Shown: positions 54,663 through 63,674, counted from the first letter of the stretch. The stretch: DNA of 64,000 nucleotides from an uncultured Subdoligranulum sp. (GCA_900545545.1 UQZO01000012.1:1-64000); one strand, 5' to 3'. Translations and numbers: made by a program. The notes: a model not told the origin generated them from the sequence alone.

Positions 54663-55373
54663 ATGAAAAAGACCAAAATTCCCCTTTCCAAAAAACTGCT
54701 GATCGCCGTCGGTATCCTTGTCCTGCTCCTGGCTGTATGCGCCGGGGCTTTTTTCTGGTATGTTTCAGACTATTACCGCGCGGAGGATGTAGCTCTGGAG
54801 GTTCTGGCGCAGGACAGCGGCATAACGGTACAGGATAATCTGACCATCCTGTCGCCCTCGGTGCCTTCGGACGCCGCCGTCATCTTTTACCCCGGCGCCA
54901 AGGTGGAGGCGGAAGCCTATCTGCCGCTGCTGGGACAGATTAAGCAGACCGGCGTGACCTGTATCCTGGTGCATATGCCGTTCCACATGGCCATTTTTGA
55001 CGCCAACGCAGCCGAAGACGTTATGGAACAGTTCCCGGATATCCAGCACTGGTATATGGCGGGGCATTCCATGGGCGGCGCCATGGCGTCCCAGTTTGCC
55101 TCGGACCATCCGGAGGAGATCGACGGGCTGATCCTGCTGGGCGCCTATATCTACGGGGACTATCCCGCCGAAAAGACCCTGACGGTGTACGGTTCCCTCA
55201 ACCAGAGTGTGGAAGACCACATTGATTACACCGAGAATGTCGTGGAGATCGAGGGGGGCAACCACGCCCAGTTTGGCAACTACGGTCCGCAGAAAGGCGA
55301 TCTGCCCGCCACCATCTCCGCCGAGGAACAGCAAAGACAAACCGTCTGCGCCATCGAAGAATTCATGCAGTAA
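54663..55373 (+). CDS. Membrane-anchored alpha/beta hydrolase
   Basis: A 236-residue protein with a basic N-terminus and one membrane helix (about residues 10-32), then an alpha/beta hydrolase domain facing outside. Nucleophile Ser in MAGHSMGGAMAS (about residue 139), catalytic His in EGGNHAQFGNYG; the acid is probably in the strand before it. Related Firmicute proteins carry this short hydrolase fold with unknown substrate. AAAGGTGATG precedes the ATG. It stands alone between two terminators. Confidence 0.85.
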   Translation: MKKTKIPLSKKLLIAVGILVLLLAVCAGAFFWYVSDYYRAEDVALEVLAQDSGITVQDNLTILSPSVPSDAAVIFYPGAKVEAEAYLPLLGQIKQTGVTCILVHMPFHMAIFDANAAEDVMEQFPDIQHWYMAGHSMGGAMASQFASDHPEEIDGLILLGAYIYGDYPAEKTLTVYGSLNQSVEDHIDYTENVVEIEGGNHAQFGNYGPQKGDLPATISAEEQQRQTVCAIEEFMQ

Positions 55374-55536
55374 CTGGTTGTTGCCCGGAAAACAACAATG
55401 CTCATCCTGGCGAAGAAACGCCATTGAATCATCAAAAAGCATTCGGCAGAATGTCAATTTTTCCCTGTACTGGTTTTTGGTGAAGCATTGCCGCAAAGGC
55501 CGGGATGATTTCTTGCCCCATTTTTTCTCTATATAA

Positions 55537-55577
55537 AATAACAGTCGGCTCCCACAAGGGGCCGACTGTTATTTTGT
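55537..55577 (+). terminator. Terminator of the hydrolase gene
   Basis: 13-bp stem AATAACAGTCGGC/GCCGACTGTTATT, 11-base loop, T tail. The 160 bases between the hydrolase stop and this hairpin hold no gene that I can see. Confidence 0.85.
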
Positions 55578-55652
55578 GTTGCGGTGATTGGTGCGGGAAT
55601 TTCTCTCCGCAGCCGTCTTTGTTCCCTGTTTCCGCCGCGGGGCGCTTATGTT

Positions 55653-56987
55653 TTATGCCCGGGCGGTGGTCACGGTGTCGAAGTCGCCTTCCAGCGTTCC
55701 GTCCAGCCCGAACACCACATGGCTGAGCACATACCGCCCGCCATCCAGGAAAATTTCCACGAGGTGGTCCGTCACAAAGATATCCAGGTCACAGGCATCC
55801 TGCCCCAGGGCGGGGGTGCGGGCGGTCAGGCGATAGCCGGGCAGGCCGTCCAAAACGGCGCTGCGGTCGGTGCACAGGCACCCGCCTTCCATCCACAGGC
55901 GGTAGCCGCCCACATTCCAGGTCTGCCCGCTGCGCAAAGTACCCTGCAGCCGCACCGGTTTGTGGTCGGCCAACGGCGCCAGGCCTTCCGCCGGTTGGGT
56001 GAAGCAGGCCGTGACGTGGGGGTGTACGGGGAAGCAGAGCTGCCCGTTCCGCCATTCCACCAGCCGGGGCAGGCTCATCATGCCGCGCCAGGGGGCACGG
56101 CCGTCGGGCGCATCTTCCACCGGGCGGGGCATCCGCATCCAGCCGATGAGCACCCGGCGGCCCGTTTCGTCCAGCGTGGTCTGGGGGGCATAGAGGTCCA
56201 GCCCCCAGTCCACCATGGCGGGGGCGCCCTGCAGGGTAATGCGGCAGGTGGTTTCGTCAAAGTCCACCGGCATCCAGGTGGATTGGTCGGGGTACTGCAG
56301 CCCGTCCGCCGTGATGCCCATGGGGGAACCCAGCAGCACCCAGCGCCCGTCCAGGCAGAAAAGGTCGGGGCATTCCAGCGTGGTGCCAAGGGCAGGGTCT
56401 CCGAACCGCCCGGCGCAAGTCCAGGTCAGGCCGTCGGCGCTGCGGTAGAACAGCAGCTGGCCCACTCCGTCCCGGGTGCTGCCCAGCACCATCCGGAAAC
56501 TGCCGTCCGCTGCCCGCCAGACCTTGGGGTCCCGGGTGTTCTGGGGGTCCCCCGCCTCCGGCGCGGCGGGCACCGGCAGCACCTGCCGCTTGGCGTCCAG
56601 GTTGTCGAAGGCGACCCCGTCCGGGGAGATCACCAGCGCCTGGCTGGCCTTGAACCGGTTGTGCAGGGCCCGGTGGATGTTGTCGGGGTTTTCCTCATCG
56701 TAGCGGATGGCGGTGTAGTAGAGGTAAAGCGCTCCGTCCACCTCCACCGCGCTGCCGGAAAACACCCCGTTGCGGTCGTAGGCCTTGCTGGGGTAGAGGG
56801 CGATGCCCCGGTGCTCCCAGTGGACCAGATCGTCGCTGACGGCATGGCCCCAGTGCATGGTGCCCCAGCGGGGCAGGTAGGGGAAGTGCTGGTAAAACAG
56901 ATGGTACCGGCCTTTATAATAAATGAAGCCGTTGGGGTCGTTGATCCAGTGCCCCGGCGCTTTCAGATGCAAAAAATCGTGCAGCAA
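55653..56987 (-). CDS. GH32 glycoside hydrolase (sucrose/fructan hydrolase)
   Basis: A 444-residue cytoplasmic-type beta-fructofuranosidase with the family triad: nucleophile Asp in HWINDPNGF, transition-state Asp in NTRDPKVW and acid/base Glu in TLECPDLFC. A C-terminal beta-sandwich follows (to DLDIFVTDHLVEIFLDGG). I place the start at a TTG (LLHDFLHLKAPG, 56987) with AAGGAAGGG just upstream; the first ATG of the frame lies 17 codons earlier, inside the terminator hairpin of the upstream gene and without a ribosome site. It hydrolyses sucrose, sucrose 6-phosphate or short fructans; it differs clearly from the other GH32 at 61104. Confidence 0.87.
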   Translation of the reverse strand: MLHDFLHLKAPGHWINDPNGFIYYKGRYHLFYQHFPYLPRWGTMHWGHAVSDDLVHWEHRGIALYPSKAYDRNGVFSGSAVEVDGALYLYYTAIRYDEENPDNIHRALHNRFKASQALVISPDGVAFDNLDAKRQVLPVPAAPEAGDPQNTRDPKVWRAADGSFRMVLGSTRDGVGQLLFYRSADGLTWTCAGRFGDPALGTTLECPDLFCLDGRWVLLGSPMGITADGLQYPDQSTWMPVDFDETTCRITLQGAPAMVDWGLDLYAPQTTLDETGRRVLIGWMRMPRPVEDAPDGRAPWRGMMSLPRLVEWRNGQLCFPVHPHVTACFTQPAEGLAPLADHKPVRLQGTLRSGQTWNVGGYRLWMEGGCLCTDRSAVLDGLPGYRLTARTPALGQDACDLDIFVTDHLVEIFLDGGRYVLSHVVFGLDGTLEGDFDTVTTARA

Positions 56988-57015
56988 AACGGTCCCTTCC
57001 TTTCGGATGCACCAA

Positions 57016-57059
57016 AACACCCGGGGCCCTGCAGCCATGGGCCGCAGGGCGCGGGTGTT
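57016..57059 (-). terminator. Terminator between the MBL-fold gene and GH32 gene
   Basis: Minus-strand hairpin with arms AACACCCG and CGGGTGTT plus an inner GCCCTGC/GCAGGGC stem, followed by TTTTGG. The T run is short, so readthrough is likely. Confidence 0.65.
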
Positions 57060-57064
57060 GTGTG

Positions 57065-57898
57065 TCAGAATTCCACTTCCATGCCGTCGTAGGCGGCCAG
57101 GATGCCCCGGTCGGCGCCCCAGGCGGCCAGCTCGTCGTGGGTCATTTCGCCGTTGTGGCTGAAGTGGTTGATGACCTTCACGGTACGTTTGTCGATACAG
57201 CCGGCATCGGTCAGCCGGGCGATCATCGCCTCCACATCGGGCAGGCCCATGTGGTAGCCGCCGATGGTCTTTTTGCCCATGGTGGCGTCCAGGCTGATGA
57301 GGTCATAGTGGTGGGCGGTGACCAGCGCCCAGGCCTCCTCCGAGAGGTTCAGCCCGGTATCGTGGCCGTAGAACAGCGTTTTGCCGTCCTTCTGGCAGAT
57401 ATAGACCAGGCACTCCTCCCGCTTGTCGTGGTCGGCGGGCACGGCGGTGATCTGCCAGCCGTGGCTTTCCAAGCGGTCCCCGCCGTGGGTCACGTGGAAG
57501 TGGACCACGTCCCCGATGGGATGGGGCTTGAACCGGTCCACCAGGATGTGGGCGTCAAAGGCGTCCTTTACGGCCTGGTTGCCGTAGACTTCCAGCACCC
57601 CGGTGACCCCGTGGCCGAAATGCTCGTGCCGGTGGATCAGATCGGTGGGGAACCAGTGGTCCATATGGCTGTGGGTCACCAGCAGGGTGTGGACTTTGGC
57701 CAGCTCCAGGTCATAGCGCAGGGCGTGGCAGTAGGTATCAGGAGGAAAATCCAGCAGCAGCTCCCCGTCCAGGATGGCCTGGGTACGGGTGCGCAGATTT
57801 TTGCCGCCTTCTGCCCGGGCTTTGGTGCAGATGGGGCAGGAGCAGAACAGCGCCGGCCAGCCTTCCGCGGCGGCGGTACCCAGATAGCGGATCTTCAT
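57065..57898 (-). CDS. MBL-fold metallo-hydrolase (PhnP/carbohydrate-cluster type)
   Basis: A 277-residue metallo-beta-lactamase-fold protein. Metal motif THSHMDHWF (about residues 75-83), later metal ligands in VPADHDKREE and YGHDTG, and a final HNGEMTHDEL. Its N-terminus carries a Cys-rich insert (CSCPICTKA), as in PhnP-type phosphodiesterases. Placed between the PTS transporter and a GH32 gene, it may process a sugar phosphate or cyclic phosphate made in the pathway; the reaction is not defined by sequence. Confidence 0.82.
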   Translation of the reverse strand: MKIRYLGTAAAEGWPALFCSCPICTKARAEGGKNLRTRTQAILDGELLLDFPPDTYCHALRYDLELAKVHTLLVTHSHMDHWFPTDLIHRHEHFGHGVTGVLEVYGNQAVKDAFDAHILVDRFKPHPIGDVVHFHVTHGGDRLESHGWQITAVPADHDKREECLVYICQKDGKTLFYGHDTGLNLSEEAWALVTAHHYDLISLDATMGKKTIGGYHMGLPDVEAMIARLTDAGCIDKRTVKVINHFSHNGEMTHDELAAWGADRGILAAYDGMEVEF

Positions 57899-57919
57899 GG
57901 GACGTTGCCTCCTTCCGGG

Positions 57920-59818
57920 TTACCGGGCCGCCACTTCCAGCAGGGGCTGCAGGGCCTGGCAGGCGCCGGTGTGTACCGTCATTTCACCAAAGTCGTCGGC
58001 GTTGGTCAGCAGCACCGCCACCATGTCGGGATGCCCCGCGGCGGCGATCTTTTTCCGGTCAAAGGTCAGCAGCTTGTCGCCGGCCTTGACCTTCTGGCCT
58101 TCCTGCACAAAGCAGGCAAAGCCGTCGCCCTTCATGTCCACGGTATCCACGCCCACGTGGATGAGCAGTTCCATCCCGTCGGCGGAGGTGATGCCCACCG
58201 CGTGGTGGGTGTCGGTGACCGAGGAGATTTCGCCGTCAAAGGGGGCTACGATGGTCTCCTCCGCAGGCTGGATACCGGCGCCACGGCCCAGCACGCCGGT
58301 GGCAAAGGTCTCGTCGGGGATCTGCTCAGAAGGAACGGCCTCACCGGCCACCGGGGCACCGACGGTGCCGGGCTTGACCGCGGCAGCGGGAACTTCCGGG
58401 GCGGGGGCGGGCTCTTCGGCCTTTGGTGCCTCCGGGGCGGGGTCCTTATAACCGAACACCCAGGTCAGGGCGAAGGCCACGCCGATGGAGATGGCCGCCA
58501 TGATGATGTATTCCAGCGGATGCTGCAGGCAGAGCAGCAAGCCGAAGATGCCGGTGACGCCGGTGCCGCTGGCGCCCAGATGGACCAGGGAGGCATACAT
58601 GGCGCCCGCCGCGCCGCCGATGGCGCCGCAGACAAAGGGCTTGAAGAAGCGCAGGTTGACACCGAAAATGGCGGGCTCGGTGATGCCCATGAAGCAGGAG
58701 AAGGCGGAGGGCAGGGCCACAGCCTTGGTCTTGCCGTTTTTGCTCTTGAGGGCCACAGCCAGGGTGGCGGCACCCTGGGCCATGTTGGCGGCGGAAGCCA
58801 GGGGCAGCCAGTAGGTCACGCCGTACATCGAGAGCTGGCCCATATCAATGACGGTGTACATATGGTGGATACCGGCCACCACGGTGGTGGAGTACAGACC
58901 GCCCATGATGAGGCTGCCGATGCCGAAGGGCAGGGTGAGCAGGGTCTGGATGCCGCCGATGATGCCGTTTTCGATGGTGACGAAGATGGGTCCGATGATG
59001 GAGAAGGTCAGGTAACCGGTGACGAAGACGCTGACCAGCGGGGTGACAAAGAGGTCAAACATGGCGGGCACGATCTTGTGGAGCTTCTTTTCCAAAAAGC
59101 ACATGACCCACACGGCGATGATGACCGGGATAACGTGGCCCTGATAGCCCACCAGGTCCACCGAGTAGAGGCCGAACCAGACGCTCTGGGTCTGTTTGAC
59201 GCCCTCGGTGGCCACGGTCCAGGCGTTCTGCAGGTTGGGGTGGATCATCATCATGCCGATGACGGCGCCCAGGTAGGGGTTGCCGCCGAAGGCCTTGGCG
59301 GCGCTGTAGGCGATGAGGATGGGCAGGAAGGTGTACGCCGTGTTGGAGAAGAGGTTGGCGAACACATAGATGGAGCCGGAGGTGTCGATGTTCAGGAAGT
59401 TGTTGTTGACCATGAAGTTCAGCGCTTCCATGATGCCCATGAGGAAGCCGCTGGCCACAATGGCGGGGATGATGGGCACAAAGATGTCGCCCAGCGTCTT
59501 GATGGCCCGCTTGAAGGGGTTCTGGCGGGCGGCGGCCGCGGCCTTGACCTCATCCTTGGTGGCGGCGCTGATGCCCGCGATGGCGATGAACTCGTCATAG
59601 ACCTTGTTCACCACGCCGGTGCCGAGAATGATCTGCAGCTGCCCCGAGGCACTGAAGACGCCCTTGACGCCCTCAATATCCTCCACCGCTTTGGCGTCGC
59701 ACTTGGCGTTGTCCACCAGCACCAGCCGCAGCCGGGTGGCACAGTGGGCCGCCGAGACGATGTTTTCTTTTCGCCCGACCTTGTCGTAGATCTCCTGGGC
59801 TACTTTCTTGTAATCCAT
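57920..59818 (-). CDS. PTS sucrose/beta-glucoside-type transporter, IIBCA in one chain
   Basis: A 632-residue phosphotransferase permease. The IIB domain has the phospho-Cys at residue 26 (SAAHCATRLRLVL), the IIC domain (about 105-460) has about ten helices with GITEPAIFGV, a Pro/Ala-rich linker follows (about 465-500), and the IIA domain has the phospho-His in LLIHVGVDTV. Start ATG at 59818 is 8 bases after AAAGGA; an ATG three codons upstream is too close to that site. By neighbours (GH32 enzymes, LacI repressor) sucrose is the likely substrate, entering as sucrose 6-phosphate; trehalose or beta-glucosides are less likely. Confidence 0.9.
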   Translation of the reverse strand: MDYKKVAQEIYDKVGRKENIVSAAHCATRLRLVLVDNAKCDAKAVEDIEGVKGVFSASGQLQIILGTGVVNKVYDEFIAIAGISAATKDEVKAAAAARQNPFKRAIKTLGDIFVPIIPAIVASGFLMGIMEALNFMVNNNFLNIDTSGSIYVFANLFSNTAYTFLPILIAYSAAKAFGGNPYLGAVIGMMMIHPNLQNAWTVATEGVKQTQSVWFGLYSVDLVGYQGHVIPVIIAVWVMCFLEKKLHKIVPAMFDLFVTPLVSVFVTGYLTFSIIGPIFVTIENGIIGGIQTLLTLPFGIGSLIMGGLYSTTVVAGIHHMYTVIDMGQLSMYGVTYWLPLASAANMAQGAATLAVALKSKNGKTKAVALPSAFSCFMGITEPAIFGVNLRFFKPFVCGAIGGAAGAMYASLVHLGASGTGVTGIFGLLLCLQHPLEYIIMAAISIGVAFALTWVFGYKDPAPEAPKAEEPAPAPEVPAAAVKPGTVGAPVAGEAVPSEQIPDETFATGVLGRGAGIQPAEETIVAPFDGEISSVTDTHHAVGITSADGMELLIHVGVDTVDMKGDGFACFVQEGQKVKAGDKLLTFDRKKIAAAGHPDMVAVLLTNADDFGEMTVHTGACQALQPLLEVAAR

Positions 59819-59896
59819 TCCATTCATCCTTTCTGAAAGCTGTTTATTCGATCCCCCGCCGGGGGTGGAATACGGAAATAAAGAAAGCCGCAGCGT

Positions 59897-59916
59897 TGTG
59901 AATACGTATTCACAAC
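59897..59916. promoter_or_regulatory. LacI-type operator, perfect 20-bp palindrome
   Basis: TTGTGAATACGTATTCACAA, fully symmetric with a CG centre, as LacI-family sites are. It lies upstream of the PTS gene and downstream of the repressor gene. Confidence 0.8.
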
Positions 59917-59961
59917 CGGGCAAAAAAGACCCTGCCTGCCGTTTGTTCCGGGTAGACAGGC

Positions 59962-60930
59962 TCAGGTACTTTCTCGCAAAATCAATTCCGCCGGAAAAGA
60001 GCGCAGCAGCGGCGGATGGTCGCCGGGGTTTTCGATGCAGTCCAGCAAAAAGGTCACCGCTTCCCGGGCCATCTGTGCGGTGGGCTGGCGGACGGTGCTC
60101 AGCCGCGGATTCAGGAATTGCCCCATAAACGTATCGTCAAATCCCATGATGCCCACCTGTTCCGGCACCCGGACCTGCAGCTCCCGCAGAATATCCAGGG
60201 CTTGCAGGGCATAGATGTCGTTGCCGGCAAAAACCGCCGCCCGGCTGTCGCTTTCCGCCAGCCAGTGTTCCAGCTCCCGGCGAAAGTCGTCGTGGTCCCC
60301 CAGCACCCGGTTGGTGACGGCATCCCCGAAGCCATGCTCCGCCAGCCACTGGCGGAAACCCACGTATTTTCCGTCGTAGTCCTTGCCGATGAAGAGGAAC
60401 CGCCGGTAGCCCCGTTCTGCCAGGCAGGCGGCCACCTGGGCACCGGCGGTGGGATGGTCCACATAGAAGCAGTCCAGCCCCTCCGCCCGGCGGGTGATGG
60501 TCACCACCGGCACGTCCAGCCGCTTGACGTAGTTGTACCACTCGGCGCTGGTCTCCCGGATGGGCACCGCCAGCACCCCGTCTACCCGGTAGCGGCGCAC
60601 CACATCCAGATATTCCTGCTCGTTGGCGGGATTGTAGTCGCTGTTGAACAGGATGATGCTGTACCCCCGTTCCCGGGCGCAGATCTCGATCTGCTTGGTC
60701 AGGTCGGCAAAAAAGCCGTTGGAGATATCGGTGACCAGCACCCCCAGCAGGTGGGTGGGGCTGCCCTTCAGCCCTTTGGCCAGGGCGTTGAGCTGGTAGT
60801 CATGCTCCCGGGCGCAGGCCAGCACCCGCTCCCGGATCTCGGGGGAAACCTTGGGATTGCCGTTGAGCACCCGGGAAACTGTGGGCTGAGACACATGGGT
60901 CAGCCGTGCAATTTCGGCCATGGTGATCAT
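59962..60930 (-). CDS. LacI-family repressor of the sucrose locus
   Basis: A 322-residue regulator. The helix-turn-helix and hinge are classical (AEIARLTHVSQPTVSRVLNG, about residues 5-24), and the periplasmic-binding-like ligand domain follows (LGVLVTDISNGFFADL, VGIMGFDDTFMGQFLNPRL). GGAGGA precedes the ATG. A perfect operator lies 45 bases past its end in front of the PTS gene and a weaker one overlaps its own start region, so it probably represses both, released by a sucrose-derived sugar (ScrR-like). Confidence 0.88.
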   Translation of the reverse strand: MITMAEIARLTHVSQPTVSRVLNGNPKVSPEIRERVLACAREHDYQLNALAKGLKGSPTHLLGVLVTDISNGFFADLTKQIEICARERGYSIILFNSDYNPANEQEYLDVVRRYRVDGVLAVPIRETSAEWYNYVKRLDVPVVTITRRAEGLDCFYVDHPTAGAQVAACLAERGYRRFLFIGKDYDGKYVGFRQWLAEHGFGDAVTNRVLGDHDDFRRELEHWLAESDSRAAVFAGNDIYALQALDILRELQVRVPEQVGIMGFDDTFMGQFLNPRLSTVRQPTAQMAREAVTFLLDCIENPGDHPPLLRSFPAELILREST

Positions 60931-60943
60931 AGGAAAATCCTCC

Positions 60944-60958
60944 GTGAATTCGTATTCT
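60944..60958. promoter_or_regulatory. Weaker LacI-type operator at the repressor gene start
   Basis: GTGAATTCGTATTCT matches the centre of the perfect site at 59897-59916 (GTGAATACGTATTCA) with two differences; it lies just upstream of the ribosome site of the repressor gene, fitting autoregulation. Confidence 0.6.
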
Positions 60959-61061
60959 TACGATTGCATAAGTATTCTACAATAACTTGACGCCTGATTC
61001 CATTCGTGGAACGTACAAATTTTTGACGCATATTTTGTGCAGTATTTCGGCAAAGGCCCGC

Positions 61062-61096
61062 AAAAAGGCCCCGCACCGCGCAGGCGGTACGGGGCC
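61062..61096 (-). terminator. Terminator of the second GH32 gene
   Basis: Stem GGCCCCG/CGGGGCC with an inner CCGC/GCGG stem, T run on the minus strand. Confidence 0.85.
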
Positions 61097-61103
61097 GGTG
61101 GGG

Positions 61104-62465
61104 TTATTCTTCTATGGCAAAGGTCATGGGGCGCAGGGGCTGCACCGTGGCGTCGGCCCCCTGTACCGCAACGGGGATGGTGCTGTCCGCCGGGTAGAAC
61201 CGGGTGGAAAACACGGTGGTACCTCCGCCACAGTAGAACTCCAGCGAGGCGCGGTCCGCCACCAGGTCCACCGTCAGCGGGCCTTCACCGCACACCGCCC
61301 GGCGCAGGGTACGGCCGCCGCCCAGGGCCTCGTCGTCAAAGCGCAGGGTCAGCCGCCCGGCCCCGGTGTCCCGTTCCAGGCGCAGCCCCCCGGCCAGGGT
61401 CAGGGTGAAATCGCGGTCGGCGGTCATCCGCAGCCGGAAGGGCAGCGGCAGCGCAAGGGTCTGCCCCGCCGTCAGGGCCAGGGGCTGGCCGTCGGCCAAG
61501 GCGTCCAGTTCCCGGAGGGGGCGCTGGCAAAGGCCGTCGGGCCCGGCTTCGATCTCCCGGGGCAGGGTCAGGCAGTGCTGCCAGCCCAGGGCGGCGGTGG
61601 GGTTGCGGTAGTCGGCGTCGGGCATGCCCATCCAGCCGATGAGCAGCAGGCGGCCGTCGGGAGCCTGCAGGGTCTGGGGGGCATAGAAGTCAAAGCCCTT
61701 GTCCCACTCGGTAAACCCGGACAGGGTGCCGGTCTCCAGGTCGCCGTTCAGGGCAAACCAGCCGCTCTGGTACTGGTTCTGGTTCTCCGTCTCCCCGTGG
61801 GGCAGGCCCTGGGGGCTGACGCTCAGCCAGCGGCGGCCGTCCAGGATAAAGTGGTCGGGGCACTCCCACATATAGCCGAAGGCGGGCGCCGGTTCCAGCA
61901 CCCGGGCCAGCTCCCAGGCCAGGCCATCGGCGCTGCGGTAAAGCAGCACCCGCCCGGCGTCCTGCAGGCTGCGGGCGCCCAGCAGCATATACCAGCGGTC
62001 CGCTTCCCGCCAGACCTTGGGGTCCCGCACATGGAGGGAGCAGTCGGCCGGGTAGTCGGTGCTGGCCATCAGCCGCTGTTTGGGCCCTACATGGATGCCG
62101 TCGGGGGTTTCGGCCAGCAGGGTGTTGGCCTCCCGTCCTGTGTGGATGTAGTCGTAGGGGCCGGGATGCTTCACGTTGCCGGTGTAGTACAGCCGCAGCA
62201 CCTCGCCGCAGGGCACCGCACAGCCCGAGTAGGCGCCGTTGCGCTCCCAGGGGGTGTCCGGCAGCAGGGGCTCGCCGGTAAAGGTCCAGTGCAGCAGGTC
62301 CGGGCTTTGCCAGTGGCCCCAGCCCTTGGCCGAAGTCCCGTCCGCACTGCCGGGGGAATACTGAAAAAAGACATGGTACAATCCATGAAAAAAGCACAGC
62401 CCGTTGGGGTCGTTGAGCCAGCCCTGCGGCGGCTCCAGATGAAGGGCCTGACGCCAGTCTGCCAT
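61104..62465 (-). CDS. scrB: GH32 glycoside hydrolase (sucrose-6-phosphate hydrolase type)
   Basis: A 453-residue beta-fructofuranosidase: nucleophile Asp in GWLNDPNGLCFF, HVRDPKVW, and acid/base Glu in MWECPDHFILDG. The C-terminal sandwich domain is present to the end. Start MADWRQALHL follows AAAGGAGG. With the LacI repressor and PTS gene it forms the classical sucrose set, so cleavage of sucrose 6-phosphate into glucose 6-phosphate and fructose is the likely reaction. The symbol reflects this inference. The promoter upstream is flanked by an inverted repeat. Confidence 0.85.
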   Translation of the reverse strand: MADWRQALHLEPPQGWLNDPNGLCFFHGLYHVFFQYSPGSADGTSAKGWGHWQSPDLLHWTFTGEPLLPDTPWERNGAYSGCAVPCGEVLRLYYTGNVKHPGPYDYIHTGREANTLLAETPDGIHVGPKQRLMASTDYPADCSLHVRDPKVWREADRWYMLLGARSLQDAGRVLLYRSADGLAWELARVLEPAPAFGYMWECPDHFILDGRRWLSVSPQGLPHGETENQNQYQSGWFALNGDLETGTLSGFTEWDKGFDFYAPQTLQAPDGRLLLIGWMGMPDADYRNPTAALGWQHCLTLPREIEAGPDGLCQRPLRELDALADGQPLALTAGQTLALPLPFRLRMTADRDFTLTLAGGLRLERDTGAGRLTLRFDDEALGGGRTLRRAVCGEGPLTVDLVADRASLEFYCGGGTTVFSTRFYPADSTIPVAVQGADATVQPLRPMTFAIEE

Positions 62466-62535
62466 AAGGGACCTCCTTTGTTTTCCAAAAAAGAACGAGG
62501 CGGCGGTTGGCCCGCCTTCTGCAAAGATCTTTTTC

Positions 62536-62564
62536 AGTATAGCAAAAGCGGCGCCCGGATGCAA
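62536..62564 (-). promoter_or_regulatory. Promoter of the second GH32 gene
   Basis: Minus strand: TTGCAT (62564-62559), 17-base spacer, TATACT (62541-62536). Confidence 0.7.
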
Positions 62565-62620
62565 GGATACGGGAAAAGGACGTCAAGAAAGCAAGCCGCA
62601 CCGCAGCATTGTATCCTTGC
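62561..62620. repeat. Split inverted repeat overlapping the -35 of the GH32 promoter
   Basis: GCAAGGATAC at 62561-62570 and its exact reverse complement GTATCCTTGC at 62611-62620, 40 bases apart. The first arm covers the -35, the second lies upstream, as expected for two half-sites of a looping or paired regulator. Confidence 0.5.
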
Positions 62621-62841
62621 GGGCACCGGCAGTTTTTTCGATGCTTCGTGTCATTTTTCCGGTCAGATCACTTTATCTGTCCGGTTCAGGCATTGGCCGC
62701 CCGCATCCATTCTCCCTGTTTCGTTCCGCCCGTGGGCGCGAACACGATACCGTATAGTTTCCTGCCCATATCCTCCTTTTATGCGCCCATGCACCAGCAA
62801 ATCCCGGAATGTATGTTCTCTGGAAGCATTGCCGCTTTTTT

Positions 62842-62851
62842 GGGGGGGGGG
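62842..62851. repeat. Run of ten G preceded by six T
   Basis: Homopolymer tract in the gap between the HAD gene and scrB, flanked by CCGCT and AGCGG arms. Its length may vary between cells or be a sequencing problem. Confidence 0.6.
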
Positions 62852-62900
62852 CAGCGGCTCAAACCTTGCATCCGCACTTCGGCTCCTCGCTCAAGCCAGG

Positions 62901-63674
62901 TCACTTTTCCATGAGCAGCCGTTCAATTTCCCGGGCGACGCCATCTTCGGTGTTAGGCTCGATGACCCGCTCCGCCAGGGCTTGCAGCGGCGCGGCCGCG
63001 TTGCCCATGGCGCGGGTGTGCACAAACGCCCGGAACAGGCTCAAATCATTGCAGCCGTCCCCAAAGACCAGTGCCTGGTCCGGCGCGATGCCGTACCGCT
63101 GCGCCACCCACCGGGCCATGGTGCCCTTTTGGGCGTCCCGGGCGGTGACTTCCAGGTTCCAGTCTGCGGAAGCGGTCACCGCAGCGTCGGGCAGGTCCTG
63201 CAGCGTCTGCCGGGCCCGGGCCAAGGCGTCCGGATTGCGGGAAAAGGCAAAGATCTTGCGCACCTGGGGCTGCCCGGCCCAGAAGGCAGCCAGCCGGGGC
63301 AAAGGCTGTGCCGTGGGGCACAGTTCGGTATCGGTGGTGAAATCCCCCGCATCGGTATTGATCTCCACACCCAGGTCATACCGGCGCAGCACCGCCACCG
63401 CATGGCGGGCCGTAGCGGGCGGCAGCGGTACCGCCCGCACCAGTTCCCCCTGAGCGGTACGGTATTCCGCCCCGTTGAGCAGTACAAAGTCGCAGCTGAC
63501 CCCGGCCTGCTGCAGCAGCGGTGCAGCGGTGCCCCAGGCCCGGCCGGTGGTCACCAGCAGCCGCAGCCCGGCCTGTCGGACTCGCTCCAGTGCTGCCGCT
63601 GTACCGGGGGTGATGACGCTCTCCGGCCCCAACAGGGTGCCGTCCAGATCACTGATCAGCAGTTGAATGGCCAT
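62901..63674 (-). CDS. HAD-superfamily phosphatase (Cof/YbiV type)
   Basis: A 257-residue HAD-IIB hydrolase. Motif I LLISDLDGTLLG (nucleophile Asp and acid/base Asp), motif II VTTGRA, motif III Lys in DAQKGTMARW and motif IV FGDGCNDLSLF are all present. Start MAIQLLISDL lies 26 bases inside the end of the alpha-galactosidase gene, with GGAGGAAAC upstream, so the two are coupled. Family members dephosphorylate sugar phosphates; here it may relieve sugar-phosphate build-up. Confidence 0.88.
   Translation of the reverse strand: MAIQLLISDLDGTLLGPESVITPGTAAALERVRQAGLRLLVTTGRAWGTAAPLLQQAGVSCDFVLLNGAEYRTAQGELVRAVPLPPATARHAVAVLRRYDLGVEINTDAGDFTTDTELCPTAQPLPRLAAFWAGQPQVRKIFAFSRNPDALARARQTLQDLPDAAVTASADWNLEVTARDAQKGTMARWVAQRYGIAPDQALVFGDGCNDLSLFRAFVHTRAMGNAAAPLQALAERVIEPNTEDGVAREIERLLMEK

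Larger units (their letters stand above)
62466..62900. other. 435-base intergenic region upstream of scrB
   Basis: Holds the scrB promoter (62536-62564), a split inverted repeat (62561-62620), a smaller hairpin CCGG-T-CAGAT/ATCTG-T-CCGG (62659-62684) and a run of ten G (62842-62851). No convincing gene is seen on either strand. Confidence 0.6.
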
